From Clostridiales bacterium (GTDB lineage: Bacteria > Bacillota > Clostridia > Oscillospirales > CAG-382): a DNA stretch of 29,785 nucleotides. Made by a program: the position numbers and the translations under genes. Where the stretch lies: NCBI GenBank assembly GCA_003343885.1, contig QAKH01000041.1, positions 1 to 29,785 on the forward strand, given 5' to 3'. This document shows, piece after piece, positions 7,319-13,978 of the stretch; the stretch's first letter is position 1; the number at the start of each line of letters is the position of its first letter. A model generated the notes under the pieces. It had not been told where the DNA came from. It was given only the letters and a program-made list of their open reading frames with translations, and searched no databases.

Positions 7319-8170
7319 GTGGGAATGTTTCCGTTTTTCAACAAGCCGGAAAGCGGCATGAAAACTTTGATAAAGAGCGCCGCAGGCAGGCCGAAGGTAA
7401 AATGCTCGGCGTGCGAGAGCGAATTTGAAGCTGTGGATATGGCAAAAAACAGCTTTATCTGCCCGAAGTGCGGCAAATATATGAGAATTGCGCCCCGTGA
7501 CAGAATTGCCATGATATGCGACAAGGACTCCTTTAAGGAAATAGCGGGAAATATAACAAGCAAGGATTTTATTGCGTTTCCCGGATATGCCGATAAGCTG
7601 AAAAAGGCGATGGATCAGACGGGCGAAAATGAAGCGGTTGTCTGCGGACAGGCGAAAATCGGCGGCAGAAAATGCGTGATTTTCGTTATGGACTCAAGAT
7701 TTATAATGGCGAGTATGGGAAGCGTCGTCGGAGAGCGCATAACAAGAGCCTTTGAATACGCCACCGAAAACAGACTGCCCATTATCGGCTTTACCGCATC
7801 GGGCGGCGCAAGAATGCAGGAGGGAATAGTGTCCCTTATGCAGATGGCGAAAACCAGCGGCGCCGCTAAAAGACACGCCAACGGCTCAAACCTGTATGTA
7901 ACCGTGCTTACCGATCCGACCACCGGCGGAGTTACGGCGTCGTTCGCAATGCTCGGTGATATAATTTTTGCCGAACCAAAGGCGCTTGTCGGCTTTGCCG
8001 GAAGAAGAGTTGTAGAACAGACGACAAAATCCAAGCTTCCCGATAATTTCCAGAGCGCGGAATTTTTGTTTGACCACGGATTTGTCGATAATATCGTTGA
8101 CAGACGGGAACTCAGAGAAGTACTTATCCGCACGCTTGCACTGCACGACAGAGGGGGTAAAAAGCAATGA
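7319..8170 (+). CDS. accD: Acetyl-CoA carboxylase carboxyltransferase subunit beta
   Basis: Beta half of the carboxyltransferase that moves CO2 from biotin to acetyl-CoA, giving malonyl-CoA. The 283-residue protein has the N-terminal four-cysteine zinc ribbon (C29, C32, C48, C51) followed by a crotonase-like carboxyltransferase domain with GFTASGGARMQEG and DPTTGGVTASF. The start is GTG 7319, with AAGGGAG six bases upstream. It overlaps accA by four bases (ATGA), as expected for subunits made in equal amounts. Confidence 0.95.
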   Translation: MGMFPFFNKPESGMKTLIKSAAGRPKVKCSACESEFEAVDMAKNSFICPKCGKYMRIAPRDRIAMICDKDSFKEIAGNITSKDFIAFPGYADKLKKAMDQTGENEAVVCGQAKIGGRKCVIFVMDSRFIMASMGSVVGERITRAFEYATENRLPIIGFTASGGARMQEGIVSLMQMAKTSGAAKRHANGSNLYVTVLTDPTTGGVTASFAMLGDIIFAEPKALVGFAGRRVVEQTTKSKLPDNFQSAEFLFDHGFVDNIVDRRELREVLIRTLALHDRGGKKQ

Positions 8171-8952
8171 CAGCATATGAAAAGCTGAAAACAGCTCGTC
8201 TTACGGGACGTCCCACGGGAAAAAGCTACGTTGACGAATTGTTTGACGATAAAATAATCCTCTGCGGCGACAGACGCTTTGCGGAAGATTCGGCAATTTT
8301 AGGCGGAATAGGCACGCTCGATGGTATGCCGGTCACTTTTATAGCAATAGATAAAGGACAGAATACCGCAGAACGTATCAAGAACAACTTCGGATGCCCG
8401 AAACCGGAGGGCTACCGCAAGGCACTTCGCCTTATGAAACAGGCGGAAAAATTCTCACGTCCGGTAATCTGCTTTGTAGATACGCTCGGAGCGTATTGCG
8501 GTGCCGAAGGAGAAGAGAGAGGTCAGGGCGAGGCAATTGCTGAGAACCTTATGGAAATGATGGGACTTCATACGCCGGTCATCTCTATTGTTATAGGAGA
8601 GGGCGGAAGCGGAGGAGCGCTCGGACTTTGCGTTGCCGACAGGGTGTATATGCTCGAAAACGCTGTGTATTCAGTAATTTCTCCCGAAGGATGCGCAAGT
8701 ATTCTCTGGAAGGACTCCTCAAGAGTGCAGGACGCCGCCGACTGTCTGCACATAACGGCGCAGGATATGGTTGACTTCAAGGTTGCCGAACGCATAATCC
8801 CCGAGGATTTCGACCACTTCCCCAAAATGTGCAAAGCACTCAAAAAACAGCTTCATGACGATTTCTCGGATATAGTTTCTCTCGGAACTTCAAAAATGCT
8901 TGACAGAAGATACGAAAGATTCCGCCGTATAGGAATATACGAGGAGAATTGA
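8167..8952 (+). CDS. accA: Acetyl-CoA carboxylase carboxyltransferase subunit alpha
   Basis: Alpha half of the carboxyltransferase and partner of AccD in an alpha2-beta2 complex. The 261-residue crotonase-fold protein shows the biotin/oxyanion-site motif IGEGGSGGALGL and the SPEGCASILWKD segment conserved in AccA. It lacks the longer N-terminal region of the E. coli protein, as is usual for Bacillota. It is the last gene of the cluster, and a strong terminator follows about 60 bases downstream. The biotin carboxylase and carrier genes needed for a working enzyme are not in this window. Confidence 0.95.
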   Translation: MTAYEKLKTARLTGRPTGKSYVDELFDDKIILCGDRRFAEDSAILGGIGTLDGMPVTFIAIDKGQNTAERIKNNFGCPKPEGYRKALRLMKQAEKFSRPVICFVDTLGAYCGAEGEERGQGEAIAENLMEMMGLHTPVISIVIGEGGSGGALGLCVADRVYMLENAVYSVISPEGCASILWKDSSRVQDAADCLHITAQDMVDFKVAERIIPEDFDHFPKMCKALKKQLHDDFSDIVSLGTSKMLDRRYERFRRIGIYEEN

Positions 8953-9013
8953 ATTTCTGCCGGTATAAGACGTGTCATGGAAGTCTAAGACGACACTGAA
9001 AACTTTAAAAAAG

Positions 9014-9058
9014 AATTCCTCTCGGACGTTAGCAGGCGTTTGAGGGGAATTTTGTTTG
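9014..9058 (+). terminator. Intrinsic terminator of the fab/acc operon
   Basis: AATTCCTCTC (9014-9023) pairs with GAGGGGAATT (9042-9051) with one G-U pair, followed by the T-rich TTGTTTG and another T6 run shortly after. It closes the long plus-strand operon ending with accA. Confidence 0.8.
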
Positions 9059-9110
9059 TGCCTTTTTTGTAAATATTCTAAAAATTCATTCGTAAATCCA
9101 CAGTCTAACT

Positions 9111-9141
9111 ATTAGCGTTTATGTATAGATATGCCGCTAAT
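9111..9141. promoter_or_regulatory. Inverted repeat, possible operator
   Basis: ATTAGCG (9111-9117) and CGCTAAT (9135-9141) are perfect inverted repeats about 46-76 bases upstream of the XRE regulator start. Two half sites around a short spacer fit an autoregulatory operator, but only the symmetry supports this. Confidence 0.35.
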
Positions 9142-9186
9142 CCATATAATAACCATAAACGATATAGAAAGGTACGTGGATGTGTC

Positions 9187-9522
9187 ATGATTGATGAACG
9201 GATAGGCAAGCGAATAAAGCAATGCCGTGAGCGTCTCGGGCTCACGCAGGAACAATTTGCGGAAAAGACAGGATTTACGGCAAATTATATTTCAACTATT
9301 GAACGCGGAGCTTCATTTCCGCGGTGTGAGAACCTAATAACACTGCTTAACGCTCTTGAAGTATCTGCCGATGAGGTATTTTGCGATGTGCTTGATTACG
9401 CGGCGAAATTCAAGGAAAGTCAACTTGCGGAAGAACTTGATACTTTATCTCCTGACGCTAAAAAGCGTATTTTGCAGATAGTTGAATTCATGATTTGGCA
9501 GGAGAAAAACAGTAAACAGTAA
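9187..9522 (+). CDS. XRE-family helix-turn-helix regulator
   Basis: 111-residue protein with a Cro/C1-type HTH in its N-terminal half (LTQEQFAEKTGFTANYISTI, about residues 19-38) followed by a charged C-terminal helix region likely used for dimerisation. It resembles stand-alone SinR-like regulators of clostridia; targets are unknown. ATG 9187 is chosen because the HTH domain begins right after it. The ribosome binding site is weak (AAAGGT, distant). Upstream in-frame codons back to 9121 overlap the inverted repeat and are unlikely to be coding. The gene is flanked by terminators on both sides, so it is monocistronic. Confidence 0.85.
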   Translation: MIDERIGKRIKQCRERLGLTQEQFAEKTGFTANYISTIERGASFPRCENLITLLNALEVSADEVFCDVLDYAAKFKESQLAEELDTLSPDAKKRILQIVEFMIWQEKNSKQ

Positions 9523-9541
9523 CAAATGCCTAAAAATCTCT

Positions 9542-9574
9542 AAAAAACTGTGCGAATATTTGCACGGTTTTTTT
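9542..9574 (+). terminator. Intrinsic terminator after the XRE gene
   Basis: AAAAAACTGTGC (9542-9553) pairs with GCACGGTTTTTT (9562-9573) with one G-U pair and an 8-base loop; the stem runs into a T8 tract. The A/T symmetry means it may work in both directions. Confidence 0.85.
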
Positions 9575-9614
9575 ATTCTTTATGACAGGCTTCGACATTT
9601 TTCGGTTAATCCCT

Positions 9615-9644
9615 TTGATATACTATGTATAAGCGAATTATAAA
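9615..9644 (+). promoter_or_regulatory. Sigma-A-like promoter of the SLOG gene
   Basis: TTGATA (9615-9620), an 18-base spacer and TATAAA (9639-9644) lie about 30 bases before the gene start. It fits the isolated position of the gene between two terminators. Confidence 0.5.
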
Positions 9645-9675
9645 CACATTCTAATACATAGTCGAAGGCGAGAAT

Positions 9676-10215
9676 ATGAAAACAAAAAAATGTGCTTTTA
9701 CCGGTCACAGACCGCAGAATCTTCCTTTCGGTTTCAACGAAGCAGATAAGCGCTGCATTGCGTTAAAACAGACTCTTCGCAGCGAGATTATTAAATTGAT
9801 TGAAAATGAGCATGTTACTCATTTTATTTCCGGCATGGCCATCGGTATAGATATGTATGCCGCCGAAGAGGTTATCGGATTAAGAGAAAAATACCCGTAT
9901 ATCACGCTTGAAAGCGCTATTCCCTGTGAATTGCAGGCTGCAAAGTGGAGCGAGCCGCTAAGGGAAAGATATTACAACATTGCCGCCGGATGCGATAAAG
10001 AAACTCTTGTCCAACGGCGTTACAGCAAAGACTGTATGCACAAAAGAAACCGCTATATGGTTGACCGGGCAGATCTTATTTTGGCAGTATGGGACGGAAG
10101 ACCGGGTGGAACGGAAGAAACGGTTAAATACGCACAGTATAAAGGAAAGGATGTTACTGTAATAAACCCGAATACGCTTTCTGTTACCAAAAAAAGCGCA
10201 AAATTTTCGACTTGA
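9676..10215 (+). CDS. SLOG-family protein, DUF1273/YpsA-like
   Basis: 179-residue Rossmann-like protein. It has the family's FTGHRP opening (residues 8-13), the SGMAIGID nucleotide-binding loop (52-59) and the VWDGRPGGTEETV segment (138-150). Length and motifs match YpsA-type DUF1273 proteins. SLOG proteins bind nucleotide-derived ligands, and some act in stress or cell-division control, but the exact role is not established. ATG 9676 has AAGGCGAG upstream. It follows the XRE regulator by 153 bases but with a terminator and its own promoter in between. The protein itself contains no HTH. Confidence 0.85.
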   Translation: MKTKKCAFTGHRPQNLPFGFNEADKRCIALKQTLRSEIIKLIENEHVTHFISGMAIGIDMYAAEEVIGLREKYPYITLESAIPCELQAAKWSEPLRERYYNIAAGCDKETLVQRRYSKDCMHKRNRYMVDRADLILAVWDGRPGGTEETVKYAQYKGKDVTVINPNTLSVTKKSAKFST

Positions 10216-10234
10216 GGCATGCCTCAAAATAAAT

Positions 10235-10275
10235 ACCCTTCAAACATAAAAAACGTTCGAAGGGTGTTTTTGTTT
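10235..10275 (+). terminator. Intrinsic terminator after the SLOG gene
   Basis: ACCCTTC (10235-10241) pairs with GAAGGGT (10259-10265), followed by GTTTTTGTTT. A perfect 12-base palindrome GAGGCATGCCTC (10214-10225) lies at the stop codon. The hairpin may also act on transcripts arriving from the minus-strand transporter gene. The rest of the gap to 10443 shows no gene. Confidence 0.75.
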
Positions 10276-10443
10276 CTTATTTAGTATTTTTTAGTTTTTT
10301 GAAGCATTTAATCAAAGTACAAAAATCCAAAACGGAAATTTTACTTGTAAATCATGCTTGCCGTCTGTCTGTCAGACGTCACTTCAAACAGGATTGAATT
10401 CAATCAAGACTTACAGCTCTCATGCCAAAAACGCAAAACGCAC

Positions 10444-11379
10444 TTATTCGGCAAGACCTTCCGCAACTCCGAGAATAACTATTCCGACAAATACCGTTAA
10501 AACAGCTGCATAGTGCTTCCATGAAAGCTTTTCTTTTAAGAAGATGCGGCTCCAAAGCACGGAAGCTGCGCAGTATGCGGAAATAACCGGAGCTGCTCCG
10601 ACAGGGTTTGCGGCGATTGCATAAATGTATGCAAACTGTCCTGCCGTCTCGCAGATAGCACCAAGACCTTTGGGACCTTCGGTTTTCAAGGAAAGCTTCT
10701 GGCGGCGAATGATAACCACATATACAAAAGCAACAACCGCCATGAATAAGAATGTCAGCTCGTACGCAACATTGGCGACATCCTCCTCAAGGTAGTGGAA
10801 CACGTTGGGCATAAAAGTGTTTTCTTCCTCAAGAATAACGCTGTCAAAAAACGTACCGAGCGCGTCGATGAGACAGTAAAGAACCGGCAGCATAATTGCA
10901 AGCAGACTCTTTGTGTATTTGACGTTTGCTTTTATCTGACGAGCGGCTTTTGCCTCCGCGTCTTCTCTGTATTCAACAATTCCCAAAAGAATTACGCCAA
11001 GACATACTATAACAACACCTACCGTTGAAAGTCCGTCTATTGTCTGTCCTAAAACAAGGAAGCAGAGAATAGCGGCTATGGCTCCGGAAGAGTTGCAGAT
11101 AGGTGATGAAACTGAAAGTTCTATGTATCTCAGAGAAACGTAACCGAAAATCATGGACAGAATATACATCGACGAAGCCGGCAGATAGTAGATTATGTCC
11201 TGAAACGTTATCTTGGTTCCTGTAGCAATCTCAAATGCGGCATGAATACCCATGACGACACCGACAGCCATCACCATTTTCCAGTGACTGTACTTGTCCG
11301 AAGGCTTCGAGCCTATTTTGCTGAAAAGATCCGAGCCGCTCCAGCACAAAAGCGCTATGAGCGAAATGACTAACCACAT
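10444..11379 (-). CDS. EamA/DMT-superfamily membrane transporter
   Basis: 311-residue integral membrane protein with about ten hydrophobic helices in two halves (roughly residues 1-135 and 160-310) separated by a charged loop rich in Lys/Arg/Glu. This is the two-EamA-repeat plan of drug/metabolite transporters. The C-terminal half has the typical pattern of conserved small residues and Pro (ANPVGAAPVISAYCAAS, then FLKEKLSWKHY). The substrate cannot be inferred. ATG 11379 has GGAGG nine bases upstream. It is a single gene on the minus strand, divergent from the secreted NodB-like gene, with its own candidate promoter. Confidence 0.85.
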   Translation of the reverse strand: MWLVISLIALLCWSGSDLFSKIGSKPSDKYSHWKMVMAVGVVMGIHAAFEIATGTKITFQDIIYYLPASSMYILSMIFGYVSLRYIELSVSSPICNSSGAIAAILCFLVLGQTIDGLSTVGVVIVCLGVILLGIVEYREDAEAKAARQIKANVKYTKSLLAIMLPVLYCLIDALGTFFDSVILEEENTFMPNVFHYLEEDVANVAYELTFLFMAVVAFVYVVIIRRQKLSLKTEGPKGLGAICETAGQFAYIYAIAANPVGAAPVISAYCAASVLWSRIFLKEKLSWKHYAAVLTVFVGIVILGVAEGLAE

Positions 11380-11414
11380 GTTGTTTTTCCTCCAAATAAA
11401 TAAATTGCTTTTCC

Positions 11415-11443
11415 ATTTTATATCAAAAATATGAATATTTCAA
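11415..11443 (-). promoter_or_regulatory. Sigma-A-like promoter of the EamA transporter
   Basis: On the minus strand TTGAAA (11443-11438), a 17-base spacer and TAAAAT (11420-11415) lie about 40-60 bases upstream of the transporter start. Confidence 0.5.
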
Positions 11444-11589
11444 CACGTTAATCGTTTTGGCTGTCGTAATCGCAAAAAACATTTAAAAATATGAGAGATT
11501 ATGAGGTAAATTCGAATGGGATTTATGATTTTGAGAGGGATAAAAATCCAATATTTACGTTAACAAAGCATATTTGTAAAGGAATTGTA

Positions 11590-11618
11590 TTGACTTATGC
11601 GGGAAAAATATTTATAAT
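11590..11618 (+). promoter_or_regulatory. Strong sigma-A-like promoter
   Basis: TTGACT (11590-11595), a 17-base spacer and a perfect TATAAT (11613-11618) sit 40 bases upstream of the TTG start of the secreted NodB-like protein. Confidence 0.75.
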
Positions 11619-11659
11619 AAAATCAAGGAAGTATACGTAAAAAAGGGAGGCAGGGAAAA

Positions 11660-13018
11660 TTGAAAAGAACCATATCTTTTGTTTTGGCGATAGTGTGTGC
11701 TATGCTTCTCTGTCTTACGATTCCGTCGGGAGTCGGATTTGCTCAGTATAACGACGCAAAGTATGACAGCTATAAAAATATGGGCGCCTCTAACGAAGAC
11801 AGCCATTCAAAATACGTCGTTCCTAACCTTTACCGTCAGGACGCGTCGTATACCAACGTGAAAACTTTCCCCCTGGTAGTCAGCGGTTCGGTGGAGTATT
11901 TTCCGCTTGATATATTTGCGCTTTATTCGTATTTGGAAGTCGTGTACGGTAAGCTTTCCTATGGATTTTACATTAACAATACCAAAAACAATCACTATGT
12001 TGCGTTTGATCTGGAAACCGGAACAACTACCACCCATGACGGCGGAACTTTGGATATACAGGCAAAACTGTTTTACCGAACATACTATGTTCCTGCAAAA
12101 GCAGTATGCGACGTTCTGGGAATGAAGTTTGAGACCTACGACAGTCCGGAGGACGGAATAAGAGCGGCTCGTATTTCAGACGAAAGAGCGAAGAATACTC
12201 TTAATGAGTTGGTAGCAATGTACAGTCCGCCAAAAAAAGAGCCGGACGACAATACACAGACCGAACCGGATTTGGGAAACCCGTCGACTGAAGACGGAAC
12301 AAATGAGCCTGATGACGGCCAGCAAGGTTCCGTCACAGGCGATAATCAGAATCAAGGAACAACCGAAACGCCTGATCCCGTTCAGCCGGATCCTTATAGG
12401 TCAATAGCGTCCCGAACAATTTACCTAACCTTTGAGAACTGTCCTAATGCCTACACTGACGGTGTTTTGAACGTACTCGCCGAGTACGGAGAAAAAGCTC
12501 TGTTTTTTGTGAGTGCTGAAAATATACTCGAATACCCTGATACTGTTCGTCGTATCCTTACGGACGGACATAGTATCGGAATATATGTGCCGGACACAGA
12601 AACGCCGGTTAACGCAGAAAATGCAGGGCAGATAATACAGCTCATAGACAGCGCCAATGAAGCGCTTTCGCTTGTCACAAAAACCAAAACGAGATTTGTG
12701 CGCCTTGCGTACGGACTTTCCGCAAAACTTGACGGAACCGGCTTTGCGGAGCTTGTCAGAGAAAACGGCTATGAGCTTTATGACTGGACGACCGACGCCG
12801 GCGACTATTCGGGAAGAGCGCAAAACGCCTATAACAGCATCATTTCGTCTATGAGCGAATACTCGAATGCGTATCGCACCGTATTTTTGAGGTTCGGCTC
12901 ATATGCGGCAACCTCCGCAACACTTGAAAGGCTGTTTGAGTTTTGTGATAAATATACGCAGTTTACCATAGTGCCAACCGATTATTTTACTCAGGCTCCG
13001 GTGTTTGTCAACGACTGA
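11660..13018 (+). CDS. Secreted protein with degenerate NodB deacetylase domain
   Basis: 452 residues. A signal peptide (about 1-29) is followed by a stalk-type domain resembling copper amine oxidase N-terminal repeats (about 65-160, with VPAKAVCDVLGMKF). Then comes a Pro/Asp/Glu/Thr/Gln-rich linker (190-248) and a C-terminal NodB-like domain (250-445). The NodB motifs are decayed. The usual TFDDGP is TFENCP (257-262), changing the catalytic Asp to Glu and the metal-ligand Asp to Asn. The HSxxH motif is HSIGI (304-308), losing the second His ligand. Motif 3 RxP is RLA (348-350), and no LHD-type His motif remains. I infer a non-catalytic envelope protein, perhaps glycan-binding or sensory. The start is TTG 11660 after GGGAGG. 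It stands upstream of a WalR/WalK-like pair, about 157 bases before the regulator. Confidence 0.85.
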   Translation: MKRTISFVLAIVCAMLLCLTIPSGVGFAQYNDAKYDSYKNMGASNEDSHSKYVVPNLYRQDASYTNVKTFPLVVSGSVEYFPLDIFALYSYLEVVYGKLSYGFYINNTKNNHYVAFDLETGTTTTHDGGTLDIQAKLFYRTYYVPAKAVCDVLGMKFETYDSPEDGIRAARISDERAKNTLNELVAMYSPPKKEPDDNTQTEPDLGNPSTEDGTNEPDDGQQGSVTGDNQNQGTTETPDPVQPDPYRSIASRTIYLTFENCPNAYTDGVLNVLAEYGEKALFFVSAENILEYPDTVRRILTDGHSIGIYVPDTETPVNAENAGQIIQLIDSANEALSLVTKTKTRFVRLAYGLSAKLDGTGFAELVRENGYELYDWTTDAGDYSGRAQNAYNSIISSMSEYSNAYRTVFLRFGSYAATSATLERLFEFCDKYTQFTIVPTDYFTQAPVFVND

Positions 13019-13067
13019 GAAAACCACGACTGAGAAAACCACGACTGGAAAACCACGACTGAGAAAG
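13011..13067 (+). repeat. 15-base tandem repeat spanning a stop codon
   Basis: Unit ACGACTGAGAAAACC occurs at 13011-13025 and 13026-13040, then as a 14-base copy missing one base (13041-13054) and a partial copy (13055-13067). The TGA stop of the secreted NodB-like gene is inside the first unit. The rest of the gap to 13175 holds no clear terminator. Confidence 0.9.
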
Positions 13068-13175
13068 ATACAAAGATACTTAAAGAAAAGCGCCGGGGCG
13101 GGAAGATAAACCCCGATACCTTTGGCGTTTACAACATGGAAAGGGAGCGGCGTCTGCCGTACGGTATATATTTTT

Positions 13176-13901
13176 ATGGATAACAGGAAAAAGAGAATCC
13201 TCATCGTCGAGGACGATAAAAATATAGCGGACATAGTCGACTATAATATCTGCAAGCAAGGCTACGAAACGGATACGGCGTACGACGGTGAAAAAGGCCT
13301 TGCGCTTGCGCTGTCAGGGCAGTACGACCTTATACTGCTTGACGTAATGCTTCCGAAAATGGACGGCTTTGAAATATGCCGCCGTGTGAGAGAAAGACTC
13401 GATACGCCGATAATTATGCTCACGGCGCGTGAGGAGGAACGGGATAAGGTGTTCGGGCTTGAGTTGGGAGCCGACGACTATATGACAAAGCCGTTCAGTA
13501 CGGCTGAACTTCTTTCGAGAATAAAGGCTAATATCAGAAGATATTCGTCTGAAACCATAGTCAGAGCTCCGCAGACACAAGCCGCACAGGACGCACCCGC
13601 AGAAATAATTACGGTAGGGGATTTGAAGATAAACTGCGACCAGTACAGCGTTCAGAAAAACGGCAAAGATATTTCTCTTTCAAAGCAGCAGTACGAGCTG
13701 CTTGTGTTCCTTGCCAAAAACAGAGGCAAAAAGTATAAGCAGGAAGAGCTGTTAAAGGAAGTCTGGGGATATGACGACTACTACGGAGAGGTTCGTACAG
13801 TCGATGTTACCATAACAAGGTTAAGGAAGCAGATTGAGGATAATCCGTCAGAGCCTAAGTATATCAAAAACAAGCGCGGAGTCGGATATTATATGGAGTA
13901 A
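13176..13901 (+). CDS. OmpR-family response regulator, WalR/PhoP-like
   Basis: 241 residues. The receiver domain (about 1-125) has the acidic pair D13/D14, phosphoacceptor D56 (LLDVMLP), T83 and K105 (MTKPFS). A winged-helix DNA-binding domain follows (about 148-240). The segments GLELGADDYMTKPFSTAELLSRIKAN (around 94-118) and VRTVDVTITRLRKQIEDNP (near the end) closely match WalR (YycF). PhoP is the main alternative. ATG 13176 is the first ATG in frame and begins the family N-terminus. No strong ribosome binding site is seen, and a TTG 54 bases upstream has none either. The kinase gene follows after 77 bases. Confidence 0.92.
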   Translation: MDNRKKRILIVEDDKNIADIVDYNICKQGYETDTAYDGEKGLALALSGQYDLILLDVMLPKMDGFEICRRVRERLDTPIIMLTAREEERDKVFGLELGADDYMTKPFSTAELLSRIKANIRRYSSETIVRAPQTQAAQDAPAEIITVGDLKINCDQYSVQKNGKDISLSKQQYELLVFLAKNRGKKYKQEELLKEVWGYDDYYGEVRTVDVTITRLRKQIEDNPSEPKYIKNKRGVGYYME

Positions 13902-13978
13902 AAGCACCGGTCCCGGCGTTAAAGGCGTTAAATAAAAAGGCGTGAGAAAAATCCATGTCGGAAGGGAAAGACAATTAG

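Noticed and set aside
10362..10378. CGTCTG/CAGACG hairpin downstream of the EamA transporter
   Set aside because: Only a 6-bp stem with no T-tract on the minus strand, so not a convincing terminator.
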